DNA from: CAYNRG01 sp047973125
Lineage (GTDB): Bacteria > Bacillota_I > Bacilli_A > Erysipelotrichales > Erysipelotrichaceae
Length of the DNA: 64,000 bases
Direction: 5' to 3'
Assembly (NCBI GenBank): GCA_047973125.1
Contig: JBKEBK010000024.1
Location: 1-64,000, forward strand
Below the pieces are notes generated by a model. It made no database searches. It was not told the DNA's origin and worked only from the letters and a program-made list of their open reading frames with translations. The first letter of the stretch is position 1; each line of letters opens with the position of its first letter. Made by a program: the position numbers and the translations under genes. This document shows positions 55,845-64,000 of this stretch, in pieces.

Positions 55845-57631
55845 TTATGGAAAACCTTACCCTGCATTTCATTGTATCCACTACCAAAAGCACAATCTGA
55901 AACCATAACAATTGGTGGCATTTGTATTCTTTTAAATACAGAATTTTCCAGCATTTTAAATATCCAACTTAGATCATTTATAAAATTTTCCTTATTATCT
56001 AAGCCATAAAATTTAACCCACTTTTTAATATCATTTTCAAACAAAGTTTTATTATCATATTCCTTTATAATCTTATCTATAGACATTTCATTAGATTTTA
56101 ATATTTTTTCTATTAACCAATCATGGTAAAACCATTTCATAGGATCTTTTTGGTTATTTTTTAACTCCGCACTAGGAGCAATCTCCCACAATACTTTATC
56201 ATCATCAATCACAGGTAAAAGTTTCAACGATATTACATCATCAGAAAATCTAATATTAATCGCTTTAGCTAAGTCAAATAACTGAACTTTTGTACAATCG
56301 CCTAACAATGAGAAAACCCCTATTGAATCTCCATATAATGTACAATATCCAAGAGCAACCTCAATTTTATTACCATTATTAATTACAACACCATTCTCAA
56401 GTGATGCAAAAGTCGATAGTAAATGTCCACGCAGTCTTGCTTGAATATTTTCTAGTGTTAATCCTTTATCAACATCTTTATAACCATAGCTCTTTGCTGT
56501 ATCGATAGTCGAATCCACCATGCATTCAATACTACCTTCTTTGTAGCTGATACCCATTTTTTGTGCTTGAATTTTTGCACTATTAATTGTATCATCACTA
56601 TTATATTTACTAGACATATTATAACCAATGATTCGATCTTTATTAATTGCTAAAGTCAATATTGCAGATGTAATAGCACTATCTAAACCACCACTCATTC
56701 CCACAATCCACTTTAGTGAATTATTAAAGAATTGAGTATCAACTTCTTTACATGCAAAAATTAGAGCATCTAAAAGTTTATTATCACCTCTTTTAATCTT
56801 GGACTCTAAAGATAAGTCAGATACCATTAATTCTTCTTTAAAGCTATCATTATATGAGCTAACACACTTCAAATTATTATCATATATCTTACTATCGCCA
56901 TCAAACAAACAAATATTTTTGCCAGTATTTTGCATACCAACACAATTAACACTTACAAAACTATTACAGTTACTACATTTTATTAAATCTTTAATTTTAT
57001 CTTCTCTTTGTAATTCTTTATTCAATATCCAAGGATCAGATGAAATATTAATAATCATATCGATATCATTATGTTTGTAAAATTTATTATTTTGATCATT
57101 AAATAATTCATCAGATATACCAATTACAATTTTTTTCTTACCATCTTGAAATTGAAATGAAAATGGAGAAAGCCCATAATCTAGATCATTTTCCCTATCA
57201 TATTTAATTCCACTTTTAAAATACCTAGAATCATTAAAAATATAATGATTTACTAATTTATGCTTTAAATATAAGCCATCAATTCCGTTTAATTTTCTAA
57301 CCTCTTTTTTATCACAATAAAAATATGCAGCATTATACTTAGTTGGATTTTTTTTATTATCTAAATTTTTATAATCAAGAAAAACATTCCCAAAAACTAT
57401 ACCAATTCCATTAGACAATTCTTTTATTTTATCATTAATTTTTATAGCTTCTTCTAAAAAGTTAATATCATTAAATATATCTCCAATAAATTTTCCAGTA
57501 ATACATAACTCTGGAAAAACGATTATTTCTGCATTTTTAGCTTTAGCATCAATAATCATTTCTTCCATTTTCTTAAAATTTTTGATAATATCACCAGCTA
57601 TTACATTCATTTGACCTATCGCAATTCTCAT
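55841..57631 (-). CDS. nadE: NAD synthetase with glutaminase-like domain lacking catalytic Cys
   Basis: This 596-residue protein converts nicotinate adenine dinucleotide to NAD. The C-terminal synthetase domain has PP-loop VGMSGGLDSAITS and VALGYCTLYGDSIG, and appears intact. The N-terminal nitrilase-type domain keeps Glu in VFPELCITG and Lys in GLYLKHKLVNHYIFNDSRYF. The nucleophile position (normally ICED) reads ISDEL, with Ser173 for Cys. Glutamine hydrolysis should therefore be abolished or very weak, making the enzyme dependent on free ammonia. Its start overlaps the GIY-YIG gene by four bases. Confidence 0.93.
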   Translation of the reverse strand: MRIAIGQMNVIAGDIIKNFKKMEEMIIDAKAKNAEIIVFPELCITGKFIGDIFNDINFLEEAIKINDKIKELSNGIGIVFGNVFLDYKNLDNKKNPTKYNAAYFYCDKKEVRKLNGIDGLYLKHKLVNHYIFNDSRYFKSGIKYDRENDLDYGLSPFSFQFQDGKKKIVIGISDELFNDQNNKFYKHNDIDMIINISSDPWILNKELQREDKIKDLIKCSNCNSFVSVNCVGMQNTGKNICLFDGDSKIYDNNLKCVSSYNDSFKEELMVSDLSLESKIKRGDNKLLDALIFACKEVDTQFFNNSLKWIVGMSGGLDSAITSAILTLAINKDRIIGYNMSSKYNSDDTINSAKIQAQKMGISYKEGSIECMVDSTIDTAKSYGYKDVDKGLTLENIQARLRGHLLSTFASLENGVVINNGNKIEVALGYCTLYGDSIGVFSLLGDCTKVQLFDLAKAINIRFSDDVISLKLLPVIDDDKVLWEIAPSAELKNNQKDPMKWFYHDWLIEKILKSNEMSIDKIIKEYDNKTLFENDIKKWVKFYGLDNKENFINDLSWIFKMLENSVFKRIQMPPIVMVSDCAFGSGYNEMQGKVFHK

Positions 57632-57894
57632 TTTTTATTCCTTTCATTATAATCATTAACAAGTTCTTCTTTTCTTGATTTTGTTAATTTTTTTATTTCA
57701 TACTCTCTTTTCAAAGCAGAAGATTTTGTATCCATTTGTTCAGTATAAACTAGCTCAAGCGGACCTCTTCCCTTAGTATATTTTGCACCTTGATTACTCT
57801 TATGTTTTTTTAATCTTTTTTCAATGTCATCTGTATAACCTGTATAATATGTTTTATCACCACACAAAATTATATAAACATAATACTTTTTCAT
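57628..57894 (-). CDS. GIY-YIG domain protein (UPF0213/YhbQ-like)
   Basis: This 88-residue protein is a single GIY-YIG nuclease-like domain: YVYIILCGDKTYYTGYTDD, then KRLKKHKSNQGAKYTKGRGP and ALKREYEIKKLTKSRKEEL. The family includes small DNA-processing nucleases such as YhbQ; the biological role is not settled. It heads the unit running through nadE, ogt, the glucosaminidase and rluB. A TATAAT lies 17 bases before the ATG, without a clear -35. Confidence 0.9.
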   Translation of the reverse strand: MKKYYVYIILCGDKTYYTGYTDDIEKRLKKHKSNQGAKYTKGRGPLELVYTEQMDTKSSALKREYEIKKLTKSRKEELVNDYNERNKK

Positions 57895-57920
57895 AAACTA
57901 CCTCTAACCTATTATACAAC

Positions 57921-57947
57921 AAAAGTAGCATTTTTATGCTACTTTTT
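57921..57947 (-). terminator. clpB terminator
   Basis: AGTAGCAT-TTTT-ATGCTACT overlaps the clpB stop codon and is followed by TTTT on the minus strand. Confidence 0.82.
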
Positions 57948-60467
57948 ATTTTTTAAAGTGATTTCATATTTAGATCTTTTAGCATCAACAATATATGTAA
58001 CATTTTCAAGCTGATCTTCAATTATAAGCCTTGCAAGAATTGTTTCAATTTCTCTTTGAATATGTCTTTTCATAGGTCTTGCACCATACAAAACATCAAC
58101 ACCTTTTTTCATAATTAACTGATATGCTTTCTTTGTGACTTCTAACTTAATATTTTTTGAATCTAACCTTTTTTGTAAGTTATTAATAAACTTCTTAGCA
58201 ATTTTTTCTAAGCCTTTTTCATCAAGAGCATTAAATACAACTATTTCATCTATTCTGTTTATAAACTCAGGTTTAAAGAATTTTTTAACTTCATCCATAT
58301 ATTTTGATTTAATTTCTTTTATATTTTCATTAAATGCAAATTGACTTCCTAAATTACTTGTCATTATTAATATAGTATTTTTAAAATCAACTTTAACACC
58401 CTTAGAATCAGTAATATGTCCATCATCTAATATTTGAAGTAATATATTAAACACCTCTGGATGAGCTTTTTCAATTTCATCAAATAGCACTATTGAGTAA
58501 GGATTTCTTCTTACCAACTCAGTTAATTGTCCACCATCTTCATGCCCTACATAACCTGGAGGTGCACCAATTAATCTTGAAACAGAATGTTTTTCCATAT
58601 ATTCACTCATGTCAATTCTAATAATATGGGACTCAGAATCAAATAACTGCTCTGCAAGAGACTTAGCAACCTCAGTTTTACCTACACCTGTTGGTCCTAA
58701 AAACATAAAACTTCCGATAGGTTTATTACCATCTTGAATTTGAGCCTTACTTCTTAAAATAGCATCACTTACAAGTTTTAGGGCATCATCTTGTCCAATT
58801 ACTCTTTTTGATAATATTTGATTTAAATTTAAAATTTTATCTTTTTCTTCTTCTCTAATTTTAGAAACATCAATATTCGTCCATTTTGAAACAATTGCAG
58901 AAATTTCTTCCTCACTTACAACCTCACTTATAAGTGAACGTTTTTTAGAATTAGACTCAAACTTTTCAATTTTTTTCTCTAAATTCGGTATTGTTTCATA
59001 CTGAAGTTTTGCTGCTTGTTCTAATCTTCCTTCATTTTGAGAGTTTTCTAAATTTAACTTTGCTTTTTCAAGTAAAACTTTAGATTTATTGATTTCTTCA
59101 AGTTCACTCTTCTCTTTAAGCCACTTTTCATTAATAATATTCTTTCTTTCTTGTAAATCGTTTGCTTCCTTTCTGATCAATTCCAAACGTTGTTTAGACC
59201 TTTCACTCTTTTCATTTTTTAAAGCAGTCTCTTCTATTTGTAGCTGAAGGATTTTTCTATTAAGTCCATCAAGTTCTTGAGGTACAGAATCAATAGCAAC
59301 CCTCAACTGGGCACAAGCCTCATCGATTAAATCAATAGCTTTATCTGGTAGAAATCTATTAGTAATATATCGATCTGATAATATAGTGCTTGAAATAATT
59401 GCTTCATCGGAAATTTTAACACCATGATATGTTTCAAAACGATCTTTTAAACCTCTTAATATAGCAATGGTATCCTCTACAGATGGCTCTTGAGTTTGAA
59501 CTCTTTGAAATCTTCTTTCAAGTGCAGAATCTTTTTCAATATAATTACGATATTCTTTAAAAGTAGTTGCTCCAATACACCTTAGTTCACCTCTTGCAAG
59601 AAGAGGCTTAAGAAGATTTGCTGCATCAACACTACCATCAGCTTTACCAGTACCAACAATATTATGAATCTCATCAATAAAGAGGATAATTTTACCATCT
59701 GATTTTTTTACTTCATCAAGAACTTCTTTTACTCTCTCTTCAAACTCTCCACGATACTTAGCACCTGCAATCAATGACCCAATATTTAATTCAATGATTT
59801 TTTTCTCTTTTAAACCAATTGGAACATCACCCTTAAAAATCCTCCATGCAATACCCTCAACAATTGCTGTTTTACCAACACCAGGCTCTCCAATTAACAC
59901 CGGATTATTCTTAGTTTTCCTTGATAAAATTTGAATTACTCTTCTAATTTCATCATCTCTTCCAATAATAGGATCTATTTTACCATCTTTAACTTGTAAT
60001 ACTAAATCTCTTCCGAATTTCTCAAGTGCAGAAATATTTTCTGCTTGTACATTTTCCATTAAAACACCTCCTTTTTCTAATATAATATCTTTATTCAAAT
60101 TAAAGGCTTTTAAAATTTCATTCGATACCTTTGTACCATTTAAAATTAAGTTAAACCAAAGATGAAATAATAAATATTCTTCTTTTATATTTCTTGATAT
60201 CAAGTCGTTTATACAAATTTTTAGTTTATTGTCTATTTTTATTTCACTATGAACATTACTATTTTGAACTTTAGGAAAACTTTTCTCAATTATAGAGATC
60301 GCTTTATTAATATCAATATTTAAAGCAATATATAATTCATATAAACTTTTTTCATTAAATAGAACATACAGTACATATTTAAAATCTATTATTTTTTCAT
60401 TTCTTTGTTGTGCAACAACTAAAGATTTAGATAAAATACTTTGTAATTTTGATTCTTCTTTTCTCAT
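57939..60467 (-). CDS. clpB: ATP-dependent disaggregase ClpB
   Basis: This 842-residue Hsp100 protein extracts polypeptides from aggregates with DnaK. The N-domain (1-135) is divergent. NBD1 has Walker A GEPGVGKTAIVEG (about 191) and LFIDEIHNIVG. The ClpB-type middle coiled coil spans about 400-520 (EETALKNEKSERSKQR, LEQAAKLQYETIPNLEKKIE). NBD2 has GPTGVGKTEVAKSLAE (about 590) and VLFDEIEKAHPEVFN. A strong ribosome-binding site before Met137 predicts a second, shorter product. A CIRCE operator lies just before the start codon, so HrcA should repress the gene. Confidence 0.96.
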   Translation of the reverse strand: MRKEESKLQSILSKSLVVAQQRNEKIIDFKYVLYVLFNEKSLYELYIALNIDINKAISIIEKSFPKVQNSNVHSEIKIDNKLKICINDLISRNIKEEYLLFHLWFNLILNGTKVSNEILKAFNLNKDIILEKGGVLMENVQAENISALEKFGRDLVLQVKDGKIDPIIGRDDEIRRVIQILSRKTKNNPVLIGEPGVGKTAIVEGIAWRIFKGDVPIGLKEKKIIELNIGSLIAGAKYRGEFEERVKEVLDEVKKSDGKIILFIDEIHNIVGTGKADGSVDAANLLKPLLARGELRCIGATTFKEYRNYIEKDSALERRFQRVQTQEPSVEDTIAILRGLKDRFETYHGVKISDEAIISSTILSDRYITNRFLPDKAIDLIDEACAQLRVAIDSVPQELDGLNRKILQLQIEETALKNEKSERSKQRLELIRKEANDLQERKNIINEKWLKEKSELEEINKSKVLLEKAKLNLENSQNEGRLEQAAKLQYETIPNLEKKIEKFESNSKKRSLISEVVSEEEISAIVSKWTNIDVSKIREEEKDKILNLNQILSKRVIGQDDALKLVSDAILRSKAQIQDGNKPIGSFMFLGPTGVGKTEVAKSLAEQLFDSESHIIRIDMSEYMEKHSVSRLIGAPPGYVGHEDGGQLTELVRRNPYSIVLFDEIEKAHPEVFNILLQILDDGHITDSKGVKVDFKNTILIMTSNLGSQFAFNENIKEIKSKYMDEVKKFFKPEFINRIDEIVVFNALDEKGLEKIAKKFINNLQKRLDSKNIKLEVTKKAYQLIMKKGVDVLYGARPMKRHIQREIETILARLIIEDQLENVTYIVDAKRSKYEITLKNKK
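60059..60072 (-). promoter_or_regulatory. Internal ribosome-binding site and start within clpB
   Basis: On the minus strand AGGAGGTG (60072-60065), five bases and ATG (60059-60057) lie in the clpB frame. They would start a 706-residue form, MENVQAEN onwards, without the N-domain. The site is stronger than typical for chance inside a coding region. E. coli ClpB is known to have such an internal start. Confidence 0.7.
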
Positions 60468-60478
60468 TCAACCTCCTT

Positions 60479-60505
60479 CTAGCACTTATATATGCTAAGT
60501 GCTAA
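60479..60505 (-). promoter_or_regulatory. CIRCE operator (HrcA site)
   Basis: On the minus strand TTAGCACTT, nine bases and AAGTGCTAG match the consensus TTAGCACTC-N9-GAGTGCTAA with one change per arm, plus the final A to G. It lies 12 bases before the clpB ATG, between the promoter region and the ribosome-binding site. hrcA is not in the window. Confidence 0.85.
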
Positions 60506-60518
60506 TGATTAATTATTT

Positions 60519-60542
60519 AAATAGGTGATAACTCACCTATTT
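60519..60542 (-). terminator. Hairpin at the end of dnaJ
   Basis: A perfect 10-bp stem (60519-60528 and 60533-60542) overlaps the dnaJ stop. The minus-strand tail AATAATTAATC is poor in T, so this is a weak terminator or a transcript-stabilising hairpin. Confidence 0.5.
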
Positions 60543-61637
60543 AAATGACTTTTTAAATTTTTCAAAAGGAGACTCTTTTTCCTGTAACTCTTTTAACTGT
60601 TCATAAAGTTTTACTTCTTTTTTTGAAAGTTTCTTAGGAATTTCTATATCAACATCCACAAACTCAGAGCCAAGTGTTCCTCTTAGTGATTTTATACCTT
60701 TATCTTTCAATCTGAATCTTGTTCCAGGTTGCGTTCCTGCAGGTATTTTAAAACTAACATCACCATGAACCGTCGGAATATCTAGTGAAGTTCCAAGAAT
60801 GGCATCAATATTACTGATTGGAACTTTTATAAAGACATCATTTCCACTTCTTTCAAATACCGGATGTTTAGAAACAAAGATTTCTATATATAAATCGCCA
60901 TTTGGACCCCCATTTGCTCCATGGGTTCCCTTTCCTGTAATTCTGACTTTCTGTCCAGAGTCAATTCCTGCTGGAATTACAACATCAAGTTTAACTCTTT
61001 TGTTTTCATAACCAGCACCATGACATTTTGTACATTTATTCTTGATTGTTTTACCAGATCCATGACACGAAGAACAAACCGCTTCACTTTGCATTGTTCC
61101 AAATGGTGTTCTCTGTTGAACTACAACACGACCAGTTCCATGACATACTGAACATGTAACGATATCGCTTTTACTTTTAGCACCACTACCATGACAATCC
61201 GTACATTCTTCATCAACATCTAAACTAATTTCTTTTTTAATGCCATGTACCGCTTCTAAGAATTCTATCTTAAATCTCATGTAGCGATCTTCACCTTTTC
61301 TAGGACCGTTATATGATCTTGATTGACTAGAGCGTCCACCAAAAAACGAACTGAAAATATCTTCAAATCCACCAAAACCACCAAAACCATCAGCTCCAGA
61401 AAAAGATTGTGCTCCATCCATACCTGCATGACCAAATTGATCATAGGTAGCTTTTTTATTTACATCACTTAGAACCTCATAAGCTTCATTAACTTCTTTA
61501 AACTTTTCTTCAGCATCACTTGCTTTATTTACATCAGGATGATATTTTTTCGCCATGCTACGATATGCTTTTTTTATCTCACTCTCAGATGCTTGTTTAT
61601 TTATACCCAAAACATCATAATAATCTCTTTTTGCCAT
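60537..61637 (-). CDS. dnaJ: Chaperone DnaJ
   Basis: This 366-residue type I J-protein stimulates DnaK ATPase and delivers substrates. It has the J-domain with KKYHPDVNKASD (HPD motif), a Gly/Phe region (DGFGGFGGFEDIF), four zinc CxxCxGxG repeats (CTDCHGSG, CSVCHGTG, CSSCHGSG, CTKCHGAG) and substrate-binding beta domains. It follows dnaK with a terminator-like hairpin between them. Confidence 0.98.
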   Translation of the reverse strand: MAKRDYYDVLGINKQASESEIKKAYRSMAKKYHPDVNKASDAEEKFKEVNEAYEVLSDVNKKATYDQFGHAGMDGAQSFSGADGFGGFGGFEDIFSSFFGGRSSQSRSYNGPRKGEDRYMRFKIEFLEAVHGIKKEISLDVDEECTDCHGSGAKSKSDIVTCSVCHGTGRVVVQQRTPFGTMQSEAVCSSCHGSGKTIKNKCTKCHGAGYENKRVKLDVVIPAGIDSGQKVRITGKGTHGANGGPNGDLYIEIFVSKHPVFERSGNDVFIKVPISNIDAILGTSLDIPTVHGDVSFKIPAGTQPGTRFRLKDKGIKSLRGTLGSEFVDVDIEIPKKLSKKEVKLYEQLKELQEKESPFEKFKKSFK

Positions 61638-61673
61638 CTTTTTTTCCCTTCATCTTATCATTAGTAAAGATAT

Positions 61674-61701
61674 AAAACCCTAGACAAGACTCTAGGATTT
61701 T
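61674..61701 (-). terminator. Terminator after dnaK
   Basis: AAAATCCTAGA and TCTAGGGTTTT form a stem in the dnaK-dnaJ gap, on the minus strand. The tail is short, so partial read-through into dnaJ would reduce DnaJ relative to DnaK. No separate dnaJ promoter is obvious. Confidence 0.65.
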
Positions 61702-61707
61702 ATCAAT

Positions 61708-63513
61708 CTAGTTTTTTTCTTCGAAATCCGCATCTACAACTCCATCATCATTACTTTGACTTTGAGCTGTATCAGCTTGTTGATCTTGTTGATTATACAT
61801 CGTTTCTGCAGCCATCTGTGCTGCTTTTTCTAAAGCTTCTAACTTTTCTTTTACTAGATCTAAATCATTATCATCTAATGCTTTTTGAAGTTCATCACGT
61901 AACTTAATAGTTTCTTCCTTTTGTTTAGCATCCATTTTATCACCACTATCAGAAATAGTGTTATCTATTTGATTAATGAAAGATTCAGCTTTATTTTTAA
62001 GTTCAACTTCTTCTTTTCTCTTATCATCTTCTGCCTTATGATCTTCAGCATCCTTAACCATTTTCTCAATTTCAGCATCACTTAAACCACTTGAATTTTT
62101 AATAACGATAGATTGTTCCTTACCAGTTCCCTTATCAGTTGCTGAAACATGAACAATACCATTAACATCAATATCAAATTTAACTTCGATTTGTGGTACT
62201 CCTCTTCTTGCAGGAGCAATACCATCTAGCTTAAACATTCCTAAAACTTTATTGTCATTTGCCATTGGTCTTTCACCCTGTAAAACATTTATATCTACAG
62301 CCGGTTGATTATCTGCATAAGTAGAGAATACTTGAGCTTTTGAAGCTGGTATTGTAGTATTTCTTTCAATAAGTCTAGTCATTACACCACCCGCTGTTTC
62401 AATACCAAGACTTAGTGGAGTAACATCTAATAATAGTACACCAGTTACATCACCACTAATTACACCACCTTGAATAGCTGCACCCATTGCTACAACCTCA
62501 TCAGGATTTACACTACGGTTAGGTTCTTTACCCAATTCTTTTTTTACTGCTTCTTGAACAGCAATTATTCTAGTTGAACCACCTACTAATAAAACTTGGT
62601 GTATATCATTCTTTGTTAACCCTGAATCCTTAAGTGCTTGTCTTACAGGTGCAATTGTTCTTTCAACTAAAGACTTAGTCAAATCATCAAATTTAGCTCT
62701 TGATAATGTAGCCTCAAAGTTCAATGGACCTGCAGCAGATGTGCTAATATAAGGTAGTAAGATTTGAGTTTGAGCCATACTACTAAGATCCTTCTTAGCT
62801 TTCTCAGCTGCCTCTTTTAAACGTTGCATTGCAAGTTGATCTTTTGTTAAATCTGTATCACTAATCTTTTTAAATTCTGAAAGCATCCATTTAACAATAA
62901 TATCATCAAAATCATCTCCACCTAACTCATTATCACCTGAAGTAGATAATACTTCAAATGTTCCATCAGCAAGTTCCAAAATTGAAACATCAAATGTACC
63001 ACCACCTAAGTCATAAACCAAGATTTTTTGTTCTTGTTCAGTTTTATCAATACCATAAGCAAGAGCAGCAGCTGTTGGCTCATTTATAATTCTTTCAACC
63101 TCTAATCCAGCAATTTTACCAGCATCCTTTGTTGCTTGTCTTTGTGCATCATTAAAATATGCAGGAACAGTTATAACAGCTTTTGTAACTTCTTCTCCAA
63201 GATAATCTTCAGCATATGATTTTAAATATTGTAAAATCATTGCAGATACTTCTTGTGGAGTATAACTTTTACCATTAGCACTAACTTTTTCGTTTGTACC
63301 AATTTTTCTTTTAATACTACTAATTGTATCTTTATTAGTAACTACTTGACGCTTTGCAGCATCTCCAACAGTTTTTTCTCCATCTTTAAATGCCACAACT
63401 GATGGCGTAGTTCTATTACCTTCAGGATTTGTAATAACTTTTACATCATTACCATCCATAACTGCCACACATGAATTTGTTGTACCTAAATCAATTCCTA
63501 TAACTTTACTCAT
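61708..63513 (-). CDS. dnaK: Chaperone DnaK (Hsp70)
   Basis: This 601-residue Hsp70 has the ATPase domain with GIDLGTTNSCVAVMDG, VYDLGGGTFDVSILE and LVGGSTRIIAVQEAV, the linker GVLLLDVTPLSLG, a substrate-binding domain and a helical lid. It ends in the acidic DADFEEKN. Length and lack of the Gram-negative nucleotide-domain insertion fit Firmicutes DnaK. It follows grpE by 19 bases in the hrcA-type heat-shock operon. Confidence 0.99.
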   Translation of the reverse strand: MSKVIGIDLGTTNSCVAVMDGNDVKVITNPEGNRTTPSVVAFKDGEKTVGDAAKRQVVTNKDTISSIKRKIGTNEKVSANGKSYTPQEVSAMILQYLKSYAEDYLGEEVTKAVITVPAYFNDAQRQATKDAGKIAGLEVERIINEPTAAALAYGIDKTEQEQKILVYDLGGGTFDVSILELADGTFEVLSTSGDNELGGDDFDDIIVKWMLSEFKKISDTDLTKDQLAMQRLKEAAEKAKKDLSSMAQTQILLPYISTSAAGPLNFEATLSRAKFDDLTKSLVERTIAPVRQALKDSGLTKNDIHQVLLVGGSTRIIAVQEAVKKELGKEPNRSVNPDEVVAMGAAIQGGVISGDVTGVLLLDVTPLSLGIETAGGVMTRLIERNTTIPASKAQVFSTYADNQPAVDINVLQGERPMANDNKVLGMFKLDGIAPARRGVPQIEVKFDIDVNGIVHVSATDKGTGKEQSIVIKNSSGLSDAEIEKMVKDAEDHKAEDDKRKEEVELKNKAESFINQIDNTISDSGDKMDAKQKEETIKLRDELQKALDDNDLDLVKEKLEALEKAAQMAAETMYNQQDQQADTAQSQSNDDGVVDADFEEKN

Positions 63514-63532
63514 TTAATTTTCCTCCTCTAGC

Positions 63533-64000
63533 CTATTCGCTAACCTTTACTAAACTCGCTCTTATTACTCGATCTTTTAATTTATAACCCTTTTGAATTT
63601 CTTCTAAAACAATACCACTATTTACTCCATCACGTTTTTCGCTAAGAAGTGCTTGGTGAATGTTAGGGTCAAATTCTTTTCCTAATGATTCAATAACGCT
63701 TACTCCCTCATTTTCTAATGCAGTTTTAAGCTGTTGATGTATCATATTAATACCATCGATATAATTCTTAACAGTATCATCTTTAATTTCAAAATCAATA
63801 GCTCTATCTAAATTATCTAAAATTGGAAGCACTTCTGTTGCAAATGATTGAATACGATATTTTCTTAAAGTATCAGCATCATTTTGTAATCTCTTTTTTA
63901 AATTTTCAGTATCTGCAAATACTTTATAATAATCATTTTTACTCTTATCTAACTCTTCTTTAAGTTTTGCTATTTCTTCATTTAAGTTGTTTTCACAACT
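63533..64000 (-). CDS. grpE: Nucleotide exchange factor GrpE (5' end outside window)
   Basis: The open frame continues to the right edge with no stop, giving 155 visible residues; the start lies beyond 64000. The visible part has the long helix (KVFADTENLKKRLQND), the family motif EVLPILDNLDRAI, and the C-terminal beta domain with LGKEFDPNIHQALL and GYKLKDRVIRASLVKV. GrpE releases ADP from DnaK. An internal GTG at 63832 is only the Val of EVLPIL and should not be taken as a start. Confidence 0.96.
   Translation of the reverse strand, partial: SCENNLNEEIAKLKEELDKSKNDYYKVFADTENLKKRLQNDADTLRKYRIQSFATEVLPILDNLDRAIDFEIKDDTVKNYIDGINMIHQQLKTALENEGVSVIESLGKEFDPNIHQALLSEKRDGVNSGIVLEEIQKGYKLKDRVIRASLVKVSE

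Noticed and set aside
63533..63832. A 99-residue GrpE starting at an internal GTG.
   Set aside because: The frame stays open to the window edge and the upstream 56 codons encode the expected GrpE helix, so the gene is cut by the window, not short.
1..64000. CRISPR arrays, tRNA or rRNA genes, prophage and restriction or known defence systems.
   Set aside because: None was recognised when reading both strands; coding density is high and gaps are short, though small tRNAs were checked by eye only.

Overview
The window is AT-rich chromosomal DNA (roughly 70% A+T by eye) from a walled, low-GC Gram-positive bacterium. PolC, RNase III, YlxM, EzrA, IreB, the order alaS-ireB-ruvX-yrzB-mltG-udk-greA and a T-box leader are all Firmicutes markers. 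Peptidoglycan enzymes (MltG, a glucosaminidase) and EzrA argue against a wall-less mollicute. Trp is read from TGG and TGA is used as a stop, so the code is standard. Erysipelotrichia or a nearby Bacilli lineage is my best guess; this is an inference.

Layout. 1-131: probable end of an ISL3-like insertion sequence leaving the window. 187-6030 (-): a sortase B-like protein without its catalytic residues, MgtC, PolC. 6128-14190 (-): rnc, recG, an orphan sugar-ABC ATPase, a PucR-type regulator, a RelA/SpoT-like protein, ribF, truB. 14261-15001 (+): a TtcA-like tRNA thiolase whose promoter overlaps that of truB. 15006-21074 (-): a compact type VII (ESX/WXG100) secretion cluster of two WXG100 proteins, a large S-layer-homology-like lipoprotein, a shortened EssC and a YukD-like protein. 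21159-27526 (-): nrnA, ackA, ylxM, ftsY, smc. 27591-34365 (-): U32 protein, serine dehydratase, holA, comEC, comEA. 34405-40261 (-): the conserved greA...alaS block, with a T-box in front of alaS. 40820-44220 (+): hemolysin III, DegV, a radical SAM protein and a phosphoesterase-like protein. 44252-48512 (-): a small unknown, thiI, a cysteine desulfurase and ezrA. rpsD (+) has a long leader. gmk (-) and rqcH (+) are divergent. 51836-57894 (-): rluB, a modular glucosaminidase, ogt, nadE, GIY-YIG. 57939-64000 (-): clpB with a CIRCE operator, dnaJ, dnaK and partial grpE.

Most of the window is ordinary housekeeping. Genes are tightly packed, with many ATGA-type stop/start overlaps, and transcription units are bounded by clear hairpin-plus-T-run terminators.

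The item most worth attention is the type VII cluster. It has substrates, motor and ubiquitin-like protein but none of EsaA, EssA or EssB, and a lipoprotein gene is inserted between substrates and motor. A second theme is intact reading frames that have lost family-defining catalytic residues: the sortase-like protein (His to Ser, Cys to Gly), the glutaminase half of NadE (Cys to Ser), a metallophosphoesterase (altered GNHD and GHxH motifs) and a RelA/SpoT-like protein with an altered substrate loop. A third is a strong internal ribosome-binding site in clpB that predicts a second, N-terminally truncated chaperone.
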